Source: Kaistella palustris DSM 21579 (GTDB lineage Bacteria; Bacteroidota; Bacteroidia; Flavobacteriales; Weeksellaceae). From it: a DNA stretch of 64,000 bases. A program made the position numbers and the translations under genes. The DNA lies in assembly GCF_000422265.1 (NCBI RefSeq), contig NZ_AULL01000018.1:1-64000 (forward strand). Reading direction: 5' to 3'. Positions 20,775 through 30,021 of this stretch are shown here, piece after piece. The notes beneath the pieces were generated by a model. The model ran no database searches, had not been told where the DNA came from, and saw nothing but the letters and a program-made list of their open reading frames with translations. Numbering within the stretch: position 1 is the first letter of the stretch; the number at the start of each line of letters is the position of its first letter.

Positions 20775-23201
20775 CTATTTGAGCGCCAAGATATTCATAA
20801 ATAATTTATACGCTCCCGGAACGCCCGCCGGTAATTCTCTGAAGAACGATAATCCCGTATAAACATAAGTTCCTTTTCCGTACTTTCCGGCCAGCAAAAT
20901 TCCTTTCTGTGGCGATTCTCCTGTATCATTTCCTTCTAAAAGTGGAATTAAATTTTGATCATAAGAATCGGCGAAGTACAATCCTCTTTCCTGAACCCAA
21001 TTCTTAAAATCGTCTTCATAAATTTTATTGAGCGTATTAAAAACCGGACTGTTTGGAACCAAAAATTTCATTTTTGCATCTTCTTCAGAAATTCTGTTGG
21101 GTCCTAATTTTAACTGGAAAGGTGCAATTTCTTCCGTCAATAAACCGCGGTTAACATTGTATTGATTAATCACCAAACCACCGTTTTCGACAAATTTCCA
21201 AAGATCTTTATTGATCAAAGCCATTTCCGGTTGCGTATTATAAATTCTGATTCCTAAAATTAAAACATCATAATTTTTTAGTAGTGATGGATTCCAGTTT
21301 TTGAGATCCAATTCATCCACCTGCAAACCGATCGCTCTTAATGAAGAAGGGATTTCGTCGCCAGAACCTTTCAAATAAGCAATCTTAACATTTGGGATTT
21401 TTAAATCTAAATTTTGAACTTTTGCCTGTGCATTTCTAAGCCAAATCTGTCGGTCGATATGCGGATAATCGACCACATTTAAAGATTGATTATCAATTTT
21501 TCCGTTAGATTCAATGATGGCGCTTAAATTAGAATTTGCGTTTTTTGAAATTGTTTCAACCGTAAATACTACTTTTTTCTTTTCACCAATTTCTTTGAAA
21601 TCAATTGTTTGTGGCGCAGATATTTTCCAGTCTTTACTTGCTTTTAAGGAAACTTTCGCTGAAGAATTTGCGACGAAACTTTCCACTTCTACCGCTATTT
21701 GTTTGGGTTGATTGCTGAAAATAAAGTTTTCCTGATCGAAATTGGCCACAAAAGCAGGAACCGTATAAAAAGGTTCGTAACGTTCACCAATAGAAGGATT
21801 CACTGTTTTTTGCTTTAATGGAATATCGTAATCAATTTTTGTAGACCCAAAATTAATTGTAATTGATTTTTTAATCGGATTCAAAATTTCAGGTTGTCCA
21901 ATTTCTTCCGGATTATTTACGACGTACAAATTGTTTTTCGGAGTTTCTTGTAGCCAATAAGGATTCGATAATTTAGGATCATCGATCTTTAATTTCTCGG
22001 TTGCTTTAAAAGATTCGTTGGCTAAAATTTCTTTGTCAGTACTTCCGGAAATAGAAATATTTATATTTGCATTACTTCGATTGGCGATTTCAAGTTGAGT
22101 CGTAATTTCTTGGTTTAATGTTCCGAAACCTTTTGGTGTCGTCCATTCAAAATAAATTCCCTGCGTTTTTAAAATCAAATCTTTGACTTGCTTTAATTTT
22201 AAATCATCGGCATTATTTTTTTTCAAAAGGTCATAAACCTGAAGTAGATTATTTAGTGAAAGTTGCGGATTGCTATAATTAAATTCAGAAACAGTTTTAT
22301 CCATTTGAGTTTTAAGAGTTCCGCTTTCTGAGGACAGTTTTATTCCTTCAAAAATATCATTTGATTTTGGTTTGTCGCCTTTTAGAAATTTTAAATATTC
22401 AATATCAGAACCTCTTTCCAGCGCCATCCCAAAACCTTGGCAAGCGTGTTTGCTTCTCGATTTTGATGAAATTTCATTATTAGAAGTTCCAAGCGTCTTA
22501 TAATAAGTTCCAACATTGATTGAGTATAAATCGCTTTTGTCTGCTTTGTCAAAGTTTTCTTTGCTGCCGTAAAACCACCAACTGGTATTGTAAAATAGTC
22601 GTTTCGGTTTCCAAACTTTTACAGACTTCAACTGTTCCGGAAAAGCAGTTGGATCTCCGGCTAAATCAAATGCTTCCATGGCTAAAAGTGCAGAAGCCGT
22701 ATGATGTCCGTGAGTTTCTCCATTTGAATTTGGATCAAAACGGGTAATGATAATTTCTGGTTTATTTTTCCGAATTGCCCAAACGACGTCGCCCAGAATT
22801 TTTTGTTTATCCCAAAACTTCAATGTTTCTGTAGCCGTTTTAGAATAGCCAAAATCCAAAGCTCGCGTAAACCATTGTCTTCCTTTATCGACTTTTCGTG
22901 CTTCCAAAAGTTCTTGAGTTCGGAGCAATCCTAATAATTCTCCTTTTTCGGTTCCGATTAAATTTTGTCCGCCATCGCCACGAGTTAATGAAAGATAAAC
23001 TGCATCAACATGTTTTTCATGAGTGAGCCAGGAAATAATTCTGGTGTTTTCATCATCCGGATGTGCCGCCAAATACATGACGGTGGTATTATTTTGCAGA
23101 CGAAGCAAATCATCATAAATTTCGGAAGAGGTTACCGCAACAGATTGTGCGGAAAAGAAAAGCGACATTAAAAGTGCCGTGGCAGAAAAAATTTTAAACA
23201 T
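20775..23201 (-). CDS. Secreted PIG-L family deacetylase
   Basis: An 808-aa protein with a signal peptide (1-20, ending FSAQS). The PIG-L/LmbE domain (about 35-300) carries the zinc motif AAHPDDE (His47-Asp49-Asp50) and a later GETHGHHTA. These enzymes de-N-acetylate amino-sugars or related amides. The middle is beta-rich (NEW3-like), and the C-terminus (about 630-808) resembles a class I amidotransferase/ThuA-like fold (YDVLILGIRIYN). Much longer than a plain LmbE (about 230-300 aa). It acts outside the cytoplasm. Likely linked with the downstream symporter, possibly releasing the molecule that it imports. Confidence 0.88.
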   Translation of the reverse strand: MFKIFSATALLMSLFFSAQSVAVTSSEIYDDLLRLQNNTTVMYLAAHPDDENTRIISWLTHEKHVDAVYLSLTRGDGGQNLIGTEKGELLGLLRTQELLEARKVDKGRQWFTRALDFGYSKTATETLKFWDKQKILGDVVWAIRKNKPEIIITRFDPNSNGETHGHHTASALLAMEAFDLAGDPTAFPEQLKSVKVWKPKRLFYNTSWWFYGSKENFDKADKSDLYSINVGTYYKTLGTSNNEISSKSRSKHACQGFGMALERGSDIEYLKFLKGDKPKSNDIFEGIKLSSESGTLKTQMDKTVSEFNYSNPQLSLNNLLQVYDLLKKNNADDLKLKQVKDLILKTQGIYFEWTTPKGFGTLNQEITTQLEIANRSNANINISISGSTDKEILANESFKATEKLKIDDPKLSNPYWLQETPKNNLYVVNNPEEIGQPEILNPIKKSITINFGSTKIDYDIPLKQKTVNPSIGERYEPFYTVPAFVANFDQENFIFSNQPKQIAVEVESFVANSSAKVSLKASKDWKISAPQTIDFKEIGEKKKVVFTVETISKNANSNLSAIIESNGKIDNQSLNVVDYPHIDRQIWLRNAQAKVQNLDLKIPNVKIAYLKGSGDEIPSSLRAIGLQVDELDLKNWNPSLLKNYDVLILGIRIYNTQPEMALINKDLWKFVENGGLVINQYNVNRGLLTEEIAPFQLKLGPNRISEEDAKMKFLVPNSPVFNTLNKIYEDDFKNWVQERGLYFADSYDQNLIPLLEGNDTGESPQKGILLAGKYGKGTYVYTGLSFFRELPAGVPGAYKLFMNILALK

Positions 23202-23374
23202 TCGCTAAGATAAAAAGTAAAAATGTAATTGCCGATGAATTTACGGGGAAGCTTTTAAATTACAGAAAAAGTCGCGGTTTCATTTCTTAAAAAGTCACCT
23301 GGAACGCTGTGATCCACGCAATTTTCCTGCTGCCGGTTTCGGCATGGTTTAAATTTTGCTGTTTTCAAATTATT

Positions 23375-23647
23375 ATGGAAACAACCTGGAAACCCCACGA
23401 AGAACACGGCAAACTGTCAACTGCCGAGAAAAATGATCTGCCGGAAAGTGTTTTTGCCTTTCCGAAGCAGAAAAAGGAACCGATGACCGATGCTTCGCAT
23501 GTGAGAAACGCCATGGCGCGTTTTGACCAGGTGAAAGGTGTATCGGATGACGACCGCGATCAGGCCTTCGCCAATATTAAAAAAGCGGCGAAGCATTACG
23601 ATGTCGAGATGACTGAAAAAAGCTGGAAAGAATTCGGAAAAAAATAA
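23375..23647 (+). CDS. DUF6582-like small protein
   Basis: A 90-aa soluble protein. The ATG at 23375 (METTWKPHEEHG) is preferred over the in-frame ATG at 23309, which would add an unusual 22-aa hydrophobic lead. The pattern KLSTAEKNDLPESVFAFP, DASHVRNAMARF and a C-terminal helix with AFANIKKAAKHY matches DUF6582 proteins. Function unknown. A terminator follows at 23675. Confidence 0.75.
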   Translation: METTWKPHEEHGKLSTAEKNDLPESVFAFPKQKKEPMTDASHVRNAMARFDQVKGVSDDDRDQAFANIKKAAKHYDVEMTEKSWKEFGKK

Positions 23648-23674
23648 ATCCGCCTTTCAGCTTTGAATGAAATT

Positions 23675-23719
23675 AAAATCTGTGGATGGCGATCAAACCG
23701 ACCGGTCTACAGATTTTTT
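23675..23719 (+). terminator. Terminator
   Basis: AAAATCTGT (23675) pairs with ACAGATTTT (23709), followed by T. It lies between the convergent DUF6582 gene and hutH and may serve both. Confidence 0.65.
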
Positions 23720-23750
23720 ATTTTAAGAACTTCAATTATCAGAAGTATTT

Positions 23751-25241
23751 TTATGCTACTGTAAACTTGCGCTCGCGAATCAGTTCCGCGATTGCCAGCA
23801 TATCTTCGCCGATCATGCGGTCATTTTCCAGTTTTTCTACTTTTGTTCTTATCAAACCGTACGCATCTTCTACAAATTTCCCGCATTTTGCCGGTCTCCG
23901 AAACTCTAAACCTTGCGCGCCAAACATCAGTTCCACGGAAAGAATATTTTCCAGATTCCCCAAAACCTGATTGAATTTCCTTCCTGAAATACTGCCCATC
24001 GATACATGATCTTCCTGACCTAAACTCGTGGGAATAGAATCCGCCGATGCCGGAAAACACAGCGTTTTATTTTCTGTTACTAAAGCTGCAGCCGTGTATT
24101 GCGGGATCATAAAGCCGGAATTTAAACCTGAACTTTCCGTCAGTAATCTTGGCAGGCCATATTTTCCTTCCAGTAAAAGATAGCTTCTCCGGTCGGAAAT
24201 GTTCCCAAGCTCAGCCGCCGCAAGTGCGCAGTAATCCAAAGGTAACGCCAATAACTGTCCGTGGAAATTTCCGCCGGATATCGATTCTTCGGCACTCAGC
24301 ACGATCGGATTGTCGGTAACTGAATTGATTTCAGTTTCTGTCAGGTTTTTTAAATGTTCAAAAGCATTCCGGCTCGCACCGTGAACCTGCGGCACGCACC
24401 GCATGGAGTAGGGATCCTGCACGCGGTCACAGAATTCGTGTGCGTGAAGATTTTCAGAATCCTGTAGAAATTTCCGCATTCTGGCGGCGACTTTTTTGCT
24501 ACCGTCAAAAGGACGGATATCATGCAGTTCTTTTTTAAACGGACTTGCCGATCCGCGGTACGCTTCCAGACTCAAAGCTGCGGTAAGGTCCGCCAGATCG
24601 AGTAAATATTCGAATTTATCCGCGCCCAAAATGGCGTGCGCTAAAATAAACTGTGTTCCGTTGATCAACCCCAAACCTTCTTTGGGACCCAACTTTAAAG
24701 GTTCCAGACCATGTTGCTGTAAAACTTCGGCCGCTGCAAAGATTTCCGTTCCCTGCCAGACTTTTCCCAGGCCTAAAAGCGGCAACACCAAATGTGCCAG
24801 TGGTGCCAGATCGCCGGAAGCACCTACCGATCCCTGCTCAGGAACTACGGGAATGATATCTTTTTCGAGCATCAGGATCAGCCGTTCGATCACTGTAAGT
24901 GAAACCCCCGAAAAACCTTTTGAGATCGCGTGGATCTTGGTGATCATCATCACTTTTGAAAGGTCTTTTGCAATGGGTTTTCCCACGCCTACGGCATGTG
25001 AAATTATTAGATTGTGCTGCAATAGGGCAGTTTCCTCTTCAGAAATCTTCACGTCGCACAGCGGGCCGAAACCTGTATTGATACCGTAAACCGTGCGATC
25101 CGATTCCACGATCTGCCGTACATTCTGTTCAGATTTCCTGATTTTATCTTTTGCTTCTGCGTTGAGTTCTGCTTTTTTTGGATCTTTCAAAACTGCCAGT
25201 ACATCAGCGATCGTGAAAGTATCTACACCGTAAATTTTCAT
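23751..25241 (-). CDS. hutH: Histidine ammonia-lyase
   Basis: 496 aa, the usual length of HutH. The MIO cofactor precursor Ala141-Ser142-Gly143 is in GSVGASGDLAPLAH. The active-site regions YGINTGFG (near 53), VQDPYSMRC and QEDHVSMG are present. It converts histidine to urocanate and ammonia, the first step of histidine degradation, in the cytoplasm. No other hut genes lie nearby, so it may act alone, or the rest of the pathway is elsewhere. Confidence 0.96.
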   Translation of the reverse strand: MKIYGVDTFTIADVLAVLKDPKKAELNAEAKDKIRKSEQNVRQIVESDRTVYGINTGFGPLCDVKISEEETALLQHNLIISHAVGVGKPIAKDLSKVMMITKIHAISKGFSGVSLTVIERLILMLEKDIIPVVPEQGSVGASGDLAPLAHLVLPLLGLGKVWQGTEIFAAAEVLQQHGLEPLKLGPKEGLGLINGTQFILAHAILGADKFEYLLDLADLTAALSLEAYRGSASPFKKELHDIRPFDGSKKVAARMRKFLQDSENLHAHEFCDRVQDPYSMRCVPQVHGASRNAFEHLKNLTETEINSVTDNPIVLSAEESISGGNFHGQLLALPLDYCALAAAELGNISDRRSYLLLEGKYGLPRLLTESSGLNSGFMIPQYTAAALVTENKTLCFPASADSIPTSLGQEDHVSMGSISGRKFNQVLGNLENILSVELMFGAQGLEFRRPAKCGKFVEDAYGLIRTKVEKLENDRMIGEDMLAIAELIRERKFTVA

Positions 25242-25379
25242 TAAAAAAGATTTTTCCTAAAAATACATTTTTTTAAGGAGCGGCGAAAATAGTTTTCTGC
25301 AGAATATAACCTAATAAAAGTCATGTAATAACGGGTGGTTCATGCAGTATTATTCAATGCATAATTCAATTTATAATTC

Positions 25380-25387
25380 TAATTTTG
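25380..25387 (+). promoter_or_regulatory. -7 promoter box before the 603-aa gene
   Basis: TAATTTTG matches TAnnTTTG. A start near 25391 would leave a leader of about 36 nt. Confidence 0.45.
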
Positions 25388-25426
25388 GTTGTTTTTAAAA
25401 TCATTCACTTTAAAAAAAACTATTAA

Positions 25427-27238
25427 ATGAAAATAAAGAATCCGGTTCATAACTTCCACATTCCTGTAATGGGATTGGCGTACACCATCGACAGTCCGAT
25501 CCGTGTCGCACAATATGGGATTTCGTCTGTTATTTCAATTATTGATGATGAGATCATCGAAAAGATGAACGGGCTTTACCATAAAAGACACGATTTCCCG
25601 TACCTCTCAATCTCAAATAAAACCGAGGATTACCGCGCCAAAAGAATTACCGCTTATCTCGACACGGTGCAGGATATCGTCGATCTGAAATTCGAAAACT
25701 TTAAAAAAGAACTGAGCAAAAGCCGCGAAACGCTGGACCGTTTTATTGCCACATTACCCAACAGATCGGATTTTAAGAACCGCCTTGAAAATCTCTTGCT
25801 GCAAAAGGAAAACTTTACCGAAAATGTCAGAAAATATCTGGATGATCACTTTTCGCCGGGAGACATCGATGTGAATATCATGACCAAAGTCGACAAAGAT
25901 AATTTCGCAAAAAAGGTGCAGTTGCCTGTAATTTATAACGATGCGCATGTTTCGCTCCGCGGTTTTGCAAACAGTAAACTCTCATCTTCCGTTGTACTTT
26001 CTGCCGGTATGAATCCGCGCCTTTACTCTTACCTGGAGGAATTTGCTGATTTTTTTCCCAGTGAAAAAGGCGAATTAAAAAAGAAGATCATCTTAAAAGT
26101 GAGCGATTTTCGCTCAGCAATGATCCAGGGAAATTTCCTGGCAAAAAAAGGTCTCTGGGTTTCGGAATATCGTGTAGAATCGGGTTTGAACTGCGGCGGG
26201 CACGCTTTTGCAACAGAAGGTTTGCTTCTCGGGCCGATCATGGAAGAGTTTAAACAAAAGAAAAACGACCTTATACTCTCCGCTTTTTCCTTGCTGACAC
26301 AGGCTTTGCACCAGAAAGAATTTCCCGTTCCTGCGAAACCGCCCGAAATGAAAATCACGGTGCAGGGTGGCGTGGGAACTGCGGAAGAACACGACTTTCT
26401 GCTCGAAAATTATAAAGTCGACAGCGTGGGCTGGGGTTCACCTTTTCTTCTGGTTCCCGAAGCGACTTCCGTAGATAAAGAAACCCGGGAATTATTGGCA
26501 AATGCGCAGGAAGATGAATTCTATCTGAGTAACATTTCGCCTCTGGGTGTGCCTTTCAATACAGTTGCAGGAACAACCAATGAATTCCTGAAGGAAGAAA
26601 AGATCCGACGCGAAAAACCGGGAAGTTCATGCCCGAAGAAATATCTAGCCCTGAGTAAGGAATTTGGGCCTGAAGGAATCTGCACTGCGTCAAGCAAATA
26701 CCAGAAAGTGAAACTGAAGGAACTTGCGGGCGTGCAGGCGCAAATAAGTGCGGCAGAATATTCCAGAAGGGAAAAGCGGATCACCGAGAAATCCTGTCTG
26801 TGTGTAGGATTGGTCAATTCTTCTTATCTTGAAAATGAGATTCCCAGAAAAGGAGAGAAACAGGGCGTGGTTGTTTGTCCGGGACCTAATCTTGCTTTTT
26901 TCGACAAAGAAGTTTCACTCGCTGATATGCTGAAACATATCTATGGCTACAAAAATATAATGCCCGAGCGTAACCGTCCGAATATGTTCATCAATGAACT
27001 TAAATTATACGTGAAGTTCTTGAAAAATGACATTGAGGAATTTTCCGGGAGTTTCAGCAATTCCCAGGTGAAAAAATGGAACGCCTTTAAAAATAACCTG
27101 CTCGCAGGAATTGAGTATTACGAAAATCTATTTGCTGAAACGTCATTCTTTGGAAACCAAAAGGAAGTTACACAGGCGCAATTGCGGGAATGCCACGCTC
27201 AGCTCACGGAAGTTCAGGTCCCTGAAAAAATGCTTTGA
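25427..27238 (+). CDS. Conserved protein of unknown function, possible TIM-barrel oxidoreductase
   Basis: A 603-aa cytosolic protein that I cannot name. The N-terminal 130 residues are helical. The central region shows segments of the kind seen in FMN-binding TIM barrels (IMPDH / nitronate monooxygenase-like): IPVMGLAYTIDSPI, VESGLNCGGHAF, VQGGVGTAEEHDFL, SVGWGSPFLLVPEA and FNTVAGTTNEF. A later motif KSCLCVGLVNSSYL and ICTAS carry conserved-looking cysteines. The link to FMN enzymes is inference from these glycine-rich strand-loop segments. It is divergent from hutH and followed by a terminator and uvrC. Confidence 0.7.
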   Translation: MKIKNPVHNFHIPVMGLAYTIDSPIRVAQYGISSVISIIDDEIIEKMNGLYHKRHDFPYLSISNKTEDYRAKRITAYLDTVQDIVDLKFENFKKELSKSRETLDRFIATLPNRSDFKNRLENLLLQKENFTENVRKYLDDHFSPGDIDVNIMTKVDKDNFAKKVQLPVIYNDAHVSLRGFANSKLSSSVVLSAGMNPRLYSYLEEFADFFPSEKGELKKKIILKVSDFRSAMIQGNFLAKKGLWVSEYRVESGLNCGGHAFATEGLLLGPIMEEFKQKKNDLILSAFSLLTQALHQKEFPVPAKPPEMKITVQGGVGTAEEHDFLLENYKVDSVGWGSPFLLVPEATSVDKETRELLANAQEDEFYLSNISPLGVPFNTVAGTTNEFLKEEKIRREKPGSSCPKKYLALSKEFGPEGICTASSKYQKVKLKELAGVQAQISAAEYSRREKRITEKSCLCVGLVNSSYLENEIPRKGEKQGVVVCPGPNLAFFDKEVSLADMLKHIYGYKNIMPERNRPNMFINELKLYVKFLKNDIEEFSGSFSNSQVKKWNAFKNNLLAGIEYYENLFAETSFFGNQKEVTQAQLRECHAQLTEVQVPEKML

Positions 27239-27260
27239 TTTTTTTCTGCGTTAATGATTT

Positions 27261-27297
27261 ACAGTCTGTCAGTTTATGGCAGACTGTATTTTTATTT
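27261..27297 (+). terminator. Terminator after the 603-aa gene
   Basis: ACAGTCTG (27261-27268) pairs with CAGACTGT (27280-27287), followed by ATTTTTATTTT. Confidence 0.8.
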
Positions 27298-27332
27298 TCG
27301 GTGATTACTTTTCCCTGTCGAAATCAAATTCT

Positions 27333-27340
27333 TATTTTTG
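27333..27340 (+). promoter_or_regulatory. -7 promoter box directly before uvrC
   Basis: TATTTTTG matches TAnnTTTG and ends 4 nt before the ATG at 27345. If used, the uvrC transcript would be leaderless or nearly so. Confidence 0.45.
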
Positions 27341-27344
27341 TAAT

Positions 27345-29138
27345 ATGAATCCCGATCTTGAACTGCAGCTAAAAACTTTACCTTCCGAACCCGGTGTTTA
27401 CCGGTACTACGACAAAAAAGATCAGTTGCTGTATGTCGGGAAAGCAAAAAACCTCAAGAAGCGTGTGCTTTCTTATTTCAACAAGAATCTGTCAGGTTAC
27501 AGAACACGTATTATGGTGGGCAAGATCCATCGCCTGGAAACCACCATCGTGCCCAGCGAATACGATGCATTATTGCTGGAAAATAATCTGATCAAAGAAC
27601 ATCAGCCTTTCTACAATGTGATGCTCAAAGATGACAAATCCTATCCCTGGATTTGCATTAAGAATGAAGATTTCCCGCGCGTTTTCCTGACACGAACTAA
27701 AATAAAGGACGGATCGGAATATTTTGGTCCTTATGCCAAAGTGCGGCCTGCAAAGGTATTGCTCGATACCATTAAACATATTTATAAGATCCGCACCTGC
27801 AATCTGAATCTGGCGCCCGCAAAAATTGCGGAAGGGAAATACCGCGTTTGCCTGGAATACCATATAAAAAACTGCGCCGGTCCCTGCGAGATGCTGGAGA
27901 TGAAAGAGGAATACGATGAAAAAATAGCGGCGATCCGCGGAATCATTAAAGGTGATTTTCGGCAGGCAAAGGAATATCTCGTTGCACAAATGGGCAAGTT
28001 TGCGGAGAAACTCGAATTCGAAAACGCACAGATGGTGAAGGAGAGAATGGATATTCTGGAAAACTATCAGCACAAGCACACCGTGGTAAATGCCACGATC
28101 AATGATGTGGATGTTTTCGGAATGACCAGCGATGAAACTGCGGCTTATGTGAACTACTTTAAAATTCAGAACGGAAACATCATCCAGAGTTACACCACCG
28201 AGATCCGGAAAATTCTGGAGGAAACCGATGAAGATATTCTGGAAGAGGCCATGATCGAGATCCGCCAGAAATTCAGTTCCGACTCGCGCGAAGTTTTAAT
28301 TCCATTTCACCTTTCGCTGGAAATTCCCAATGTAAAACTCATTGTGCCAAAGGTGGGTGATAAAAAACGCATTCTGGAACTTTCTGAAAAAAACGCAAAA
28401 GAATACCGCCTCGAAAAACTGAAAGCCGTGCAGATCGTGGATCCCGAAAGGCACACCAACCGCATTATGGCCGAGATGCAGCGGCTTTTGCGCATGCCGA
28501 CCGAACCCCGGCATATCGAAGGTTTTGATAATTCAAATATTCAGGGAACGAATCCGGTGTCGGCCTGTGTTGTTTTTAAAGACGGAAAACCGAGTAAAAA
28601 TGATTACCGCATCTTTCATCCAAAAACCGTTGTGGGTCCCGATGATTACAAGACGATGGAAGAAGTGATCTACCGCCGCTACAGAAGGATGCTCGATGAG
28701 GGCGAACCGCTGCCGCAACTTATTCTGATCGACGGTGGAAAAGGTCAGCTTTCATCTGCGGTAAAAAGTTTAAAGTTGCTTGGCATTTACGGAAAGATCA
28801 CCATCATTGGTATCGCAAAACGCCTGGAAGAGATTTATTTTCCTGAGGATTCAATTCCACTTTATATTGATAAAAAGTCGGAAACACTGAAGATTCTTCA
28901 AAGAGTCCGTGATGAATCGCACCGTTTCGGCGTGAAGCACCACCGAACAAGACGGAAGAATTCCACCATAAAATCTGAATTGGAAGAAATTCCGGGGATC
29001 GGTGAAAAAGCCATCGAGCTTTTGCTTTCAAAACTGAAATCGGTAAAACGCGTCAAGGAATCCTCGCGCGAAACATTGGAGGAAATTATCGGGAAAAACC
29101 GCGCAAGATTGGTTTGGGAATATTTTAATCCGAATTAA
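27345..29138 (+). CDS. uvrC: UvrABC system protein C
   Basis: A 597-aa excinuclease subunit that makes both incisions in nucleotide excision repair. The N-terminal GIY-YIG nuclease (PGVYRYYDKKDQLLYVGKAKNLKKR) is followed by a UVR motif near residue 210, the UvrC RNase-H-like domain (GFDNSNIQG, ILIDGGKGQLSSA) and C-terminal HhH motifs (LEEIPGIGEKA). The ATG at 27345 (MNPDLELQLKTLPSEPG) is chosen over the in-frame ATG at 27276, because the 23-aa extension is not family-like and overlaps the terminator. It ends one base before the convergent gene at 29139. Confidence 0.96.
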   Translation: MNPDLELQLKTLPSEPGVYRYYDKKDQLLYVGKAKNLKKRVLSYFNKNLSGYRTRIMVGKIHRLETTIVPSEYDALLLENNLIKEHQPFYNVMLKDDKSYPWICIKNEDFPRVFLTRTKIKDGSEYFGPYAKVRPAKVLLDTIKHIYKIRTCNLNLAPAKIAEGKYRVCLEYHIKNCAGPCEMLEMKEEYDEKIAAIRGIIKGDFRQAKEYLVAQMGKFAEKLEFENAQMVKERMDILENYQHKHTVVNATINDVDVFGMTSDETAAYVNYFKIQNGNIIQSYTTEIRKILEETDEDILEEAMIEIRQKFSSDSREVLIPFHLSLEIPNVKLIVPKVGDKKRILELSEKNAKEYRLEKLKAVQIVDPERHTNRIMAEMQRLLRMPTEPRHIEGFDNSNIQGTNPVSACVVFKDGKPSKNDYRIFHPKTVVGPDDYKTMEEVIYRRYRRMLDEGEPLPQLILIDGGKGQLSSAVKSLKLLGIYGKITIIGIAKRLEEIYFPEDSIPLYIDKKSETLKILQRVRDESHRFGVKHHRTRRKNSTIKSELEEIPGIGEKAIELLLSKLKSVKRVKESSRETLEEIIGKNRARLVWEYFNPN

Positions 29139-29977
29139 TTACTTCAGTTCGAAGGTTTCTTTTTTAAAGTCGCCTCCAACCGGAATGTCAATAACGATCC
29201 TGCCGTTGTCCAGATATCCAAGAGTAGAACTGCCATCCTGAAGTTGTACGTGGTAAACGTCTTTTTTTGTAGATTCTTTGAAGACCGCGTACGGTGTAGA
29301 AGTATTTCCACTGACCAGAATGAACTGCTTTTCGGAGATAATTATTTTGGTCAGGTTTAATGTGCCGTTGCTGTAAACTTCCGCCTGAGTTGAATTTTTG
29401 ACTTCTACTTTTTCAATTTTCTGATCTGGAATTTTCTCAACGGGTTTCTGCTGCCCGACTTTTTCTACAACTTTGGTTTCCTGAACTACTTTTGATGTAG
29501 AAACTATTGGTGAAGAGACTTTTGGTGAAGAGACTTTTGGTGAAGAAACTTTTTGTATTGAACCCGCGCAACCGGATTTGATACCGGGATTTTAATCAAA
29601 GCATTCTGCAGTGCGTCGCGCGTACCGGATTCAAAATCTTTCATTCTGGAACTTCCTTCCTCCGACAGGAGCGTTTTATTGGTGCAGTCTTTAAATTCGA
29701 TCTTCACTTTGTTGCGGAACATGTTGCCGGTATCGCTTAGAAAAGCGGTCAAAATATCGCACGGTTCAGGCGTCACATTACTTTGTAAAATGTCAGTATC
29801 TACGTTCAGGACCGTGTAATTCTTCTGCTTCAGCTTTGATGCCAAAAGATCCGTAAGGCCGTATTTCCCGTTCTCATAATCTTTTGAGTCGATCTGAACG
29901 TAGCGGTAGTCGGAAATATTTTGTCCGTAAATGCAGGTGCTGAGAAGTACAATCGTTATTAAAAGAAAATTTTTCAT
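29139..29977 (-). pseudogene. Secreted protein split by a -1 frameshift
   Basis: The N-terminal frame (signal peptide MKNFLLITIVLLSTCIYG, about 140 residues including YVQIDSKDYENGKYGL) runs into a short out-of-frame repeat and stops at 29504. A second frame then continues without a stop to 29139 and ends in IDIPVGGDFKKETFELK. The frames switch at a run of five A (29550-29554 on the minus strand), so adding one A restores a protein of about 278 aa. The junction includes three 15-nt units coding K-V-S-S-P. Mutation, phase variation at the A-run, programmed slippage or a sequencing error are all possible. Function unknown. Confidence 0.7.
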
Positions 29978-30021
29978 AGGCTTAATTTTAAATGAAATTT
30001 TCCAAACTTCCGAAAGACGGC

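Noticed and set aside
24496-25089. 197-codon frame antisense to hutH
   Set aside because: It overlaps a complete conserved enzyme on the other strand, is rich in low-complexity Arg/Ser/Pro, and has no domain.
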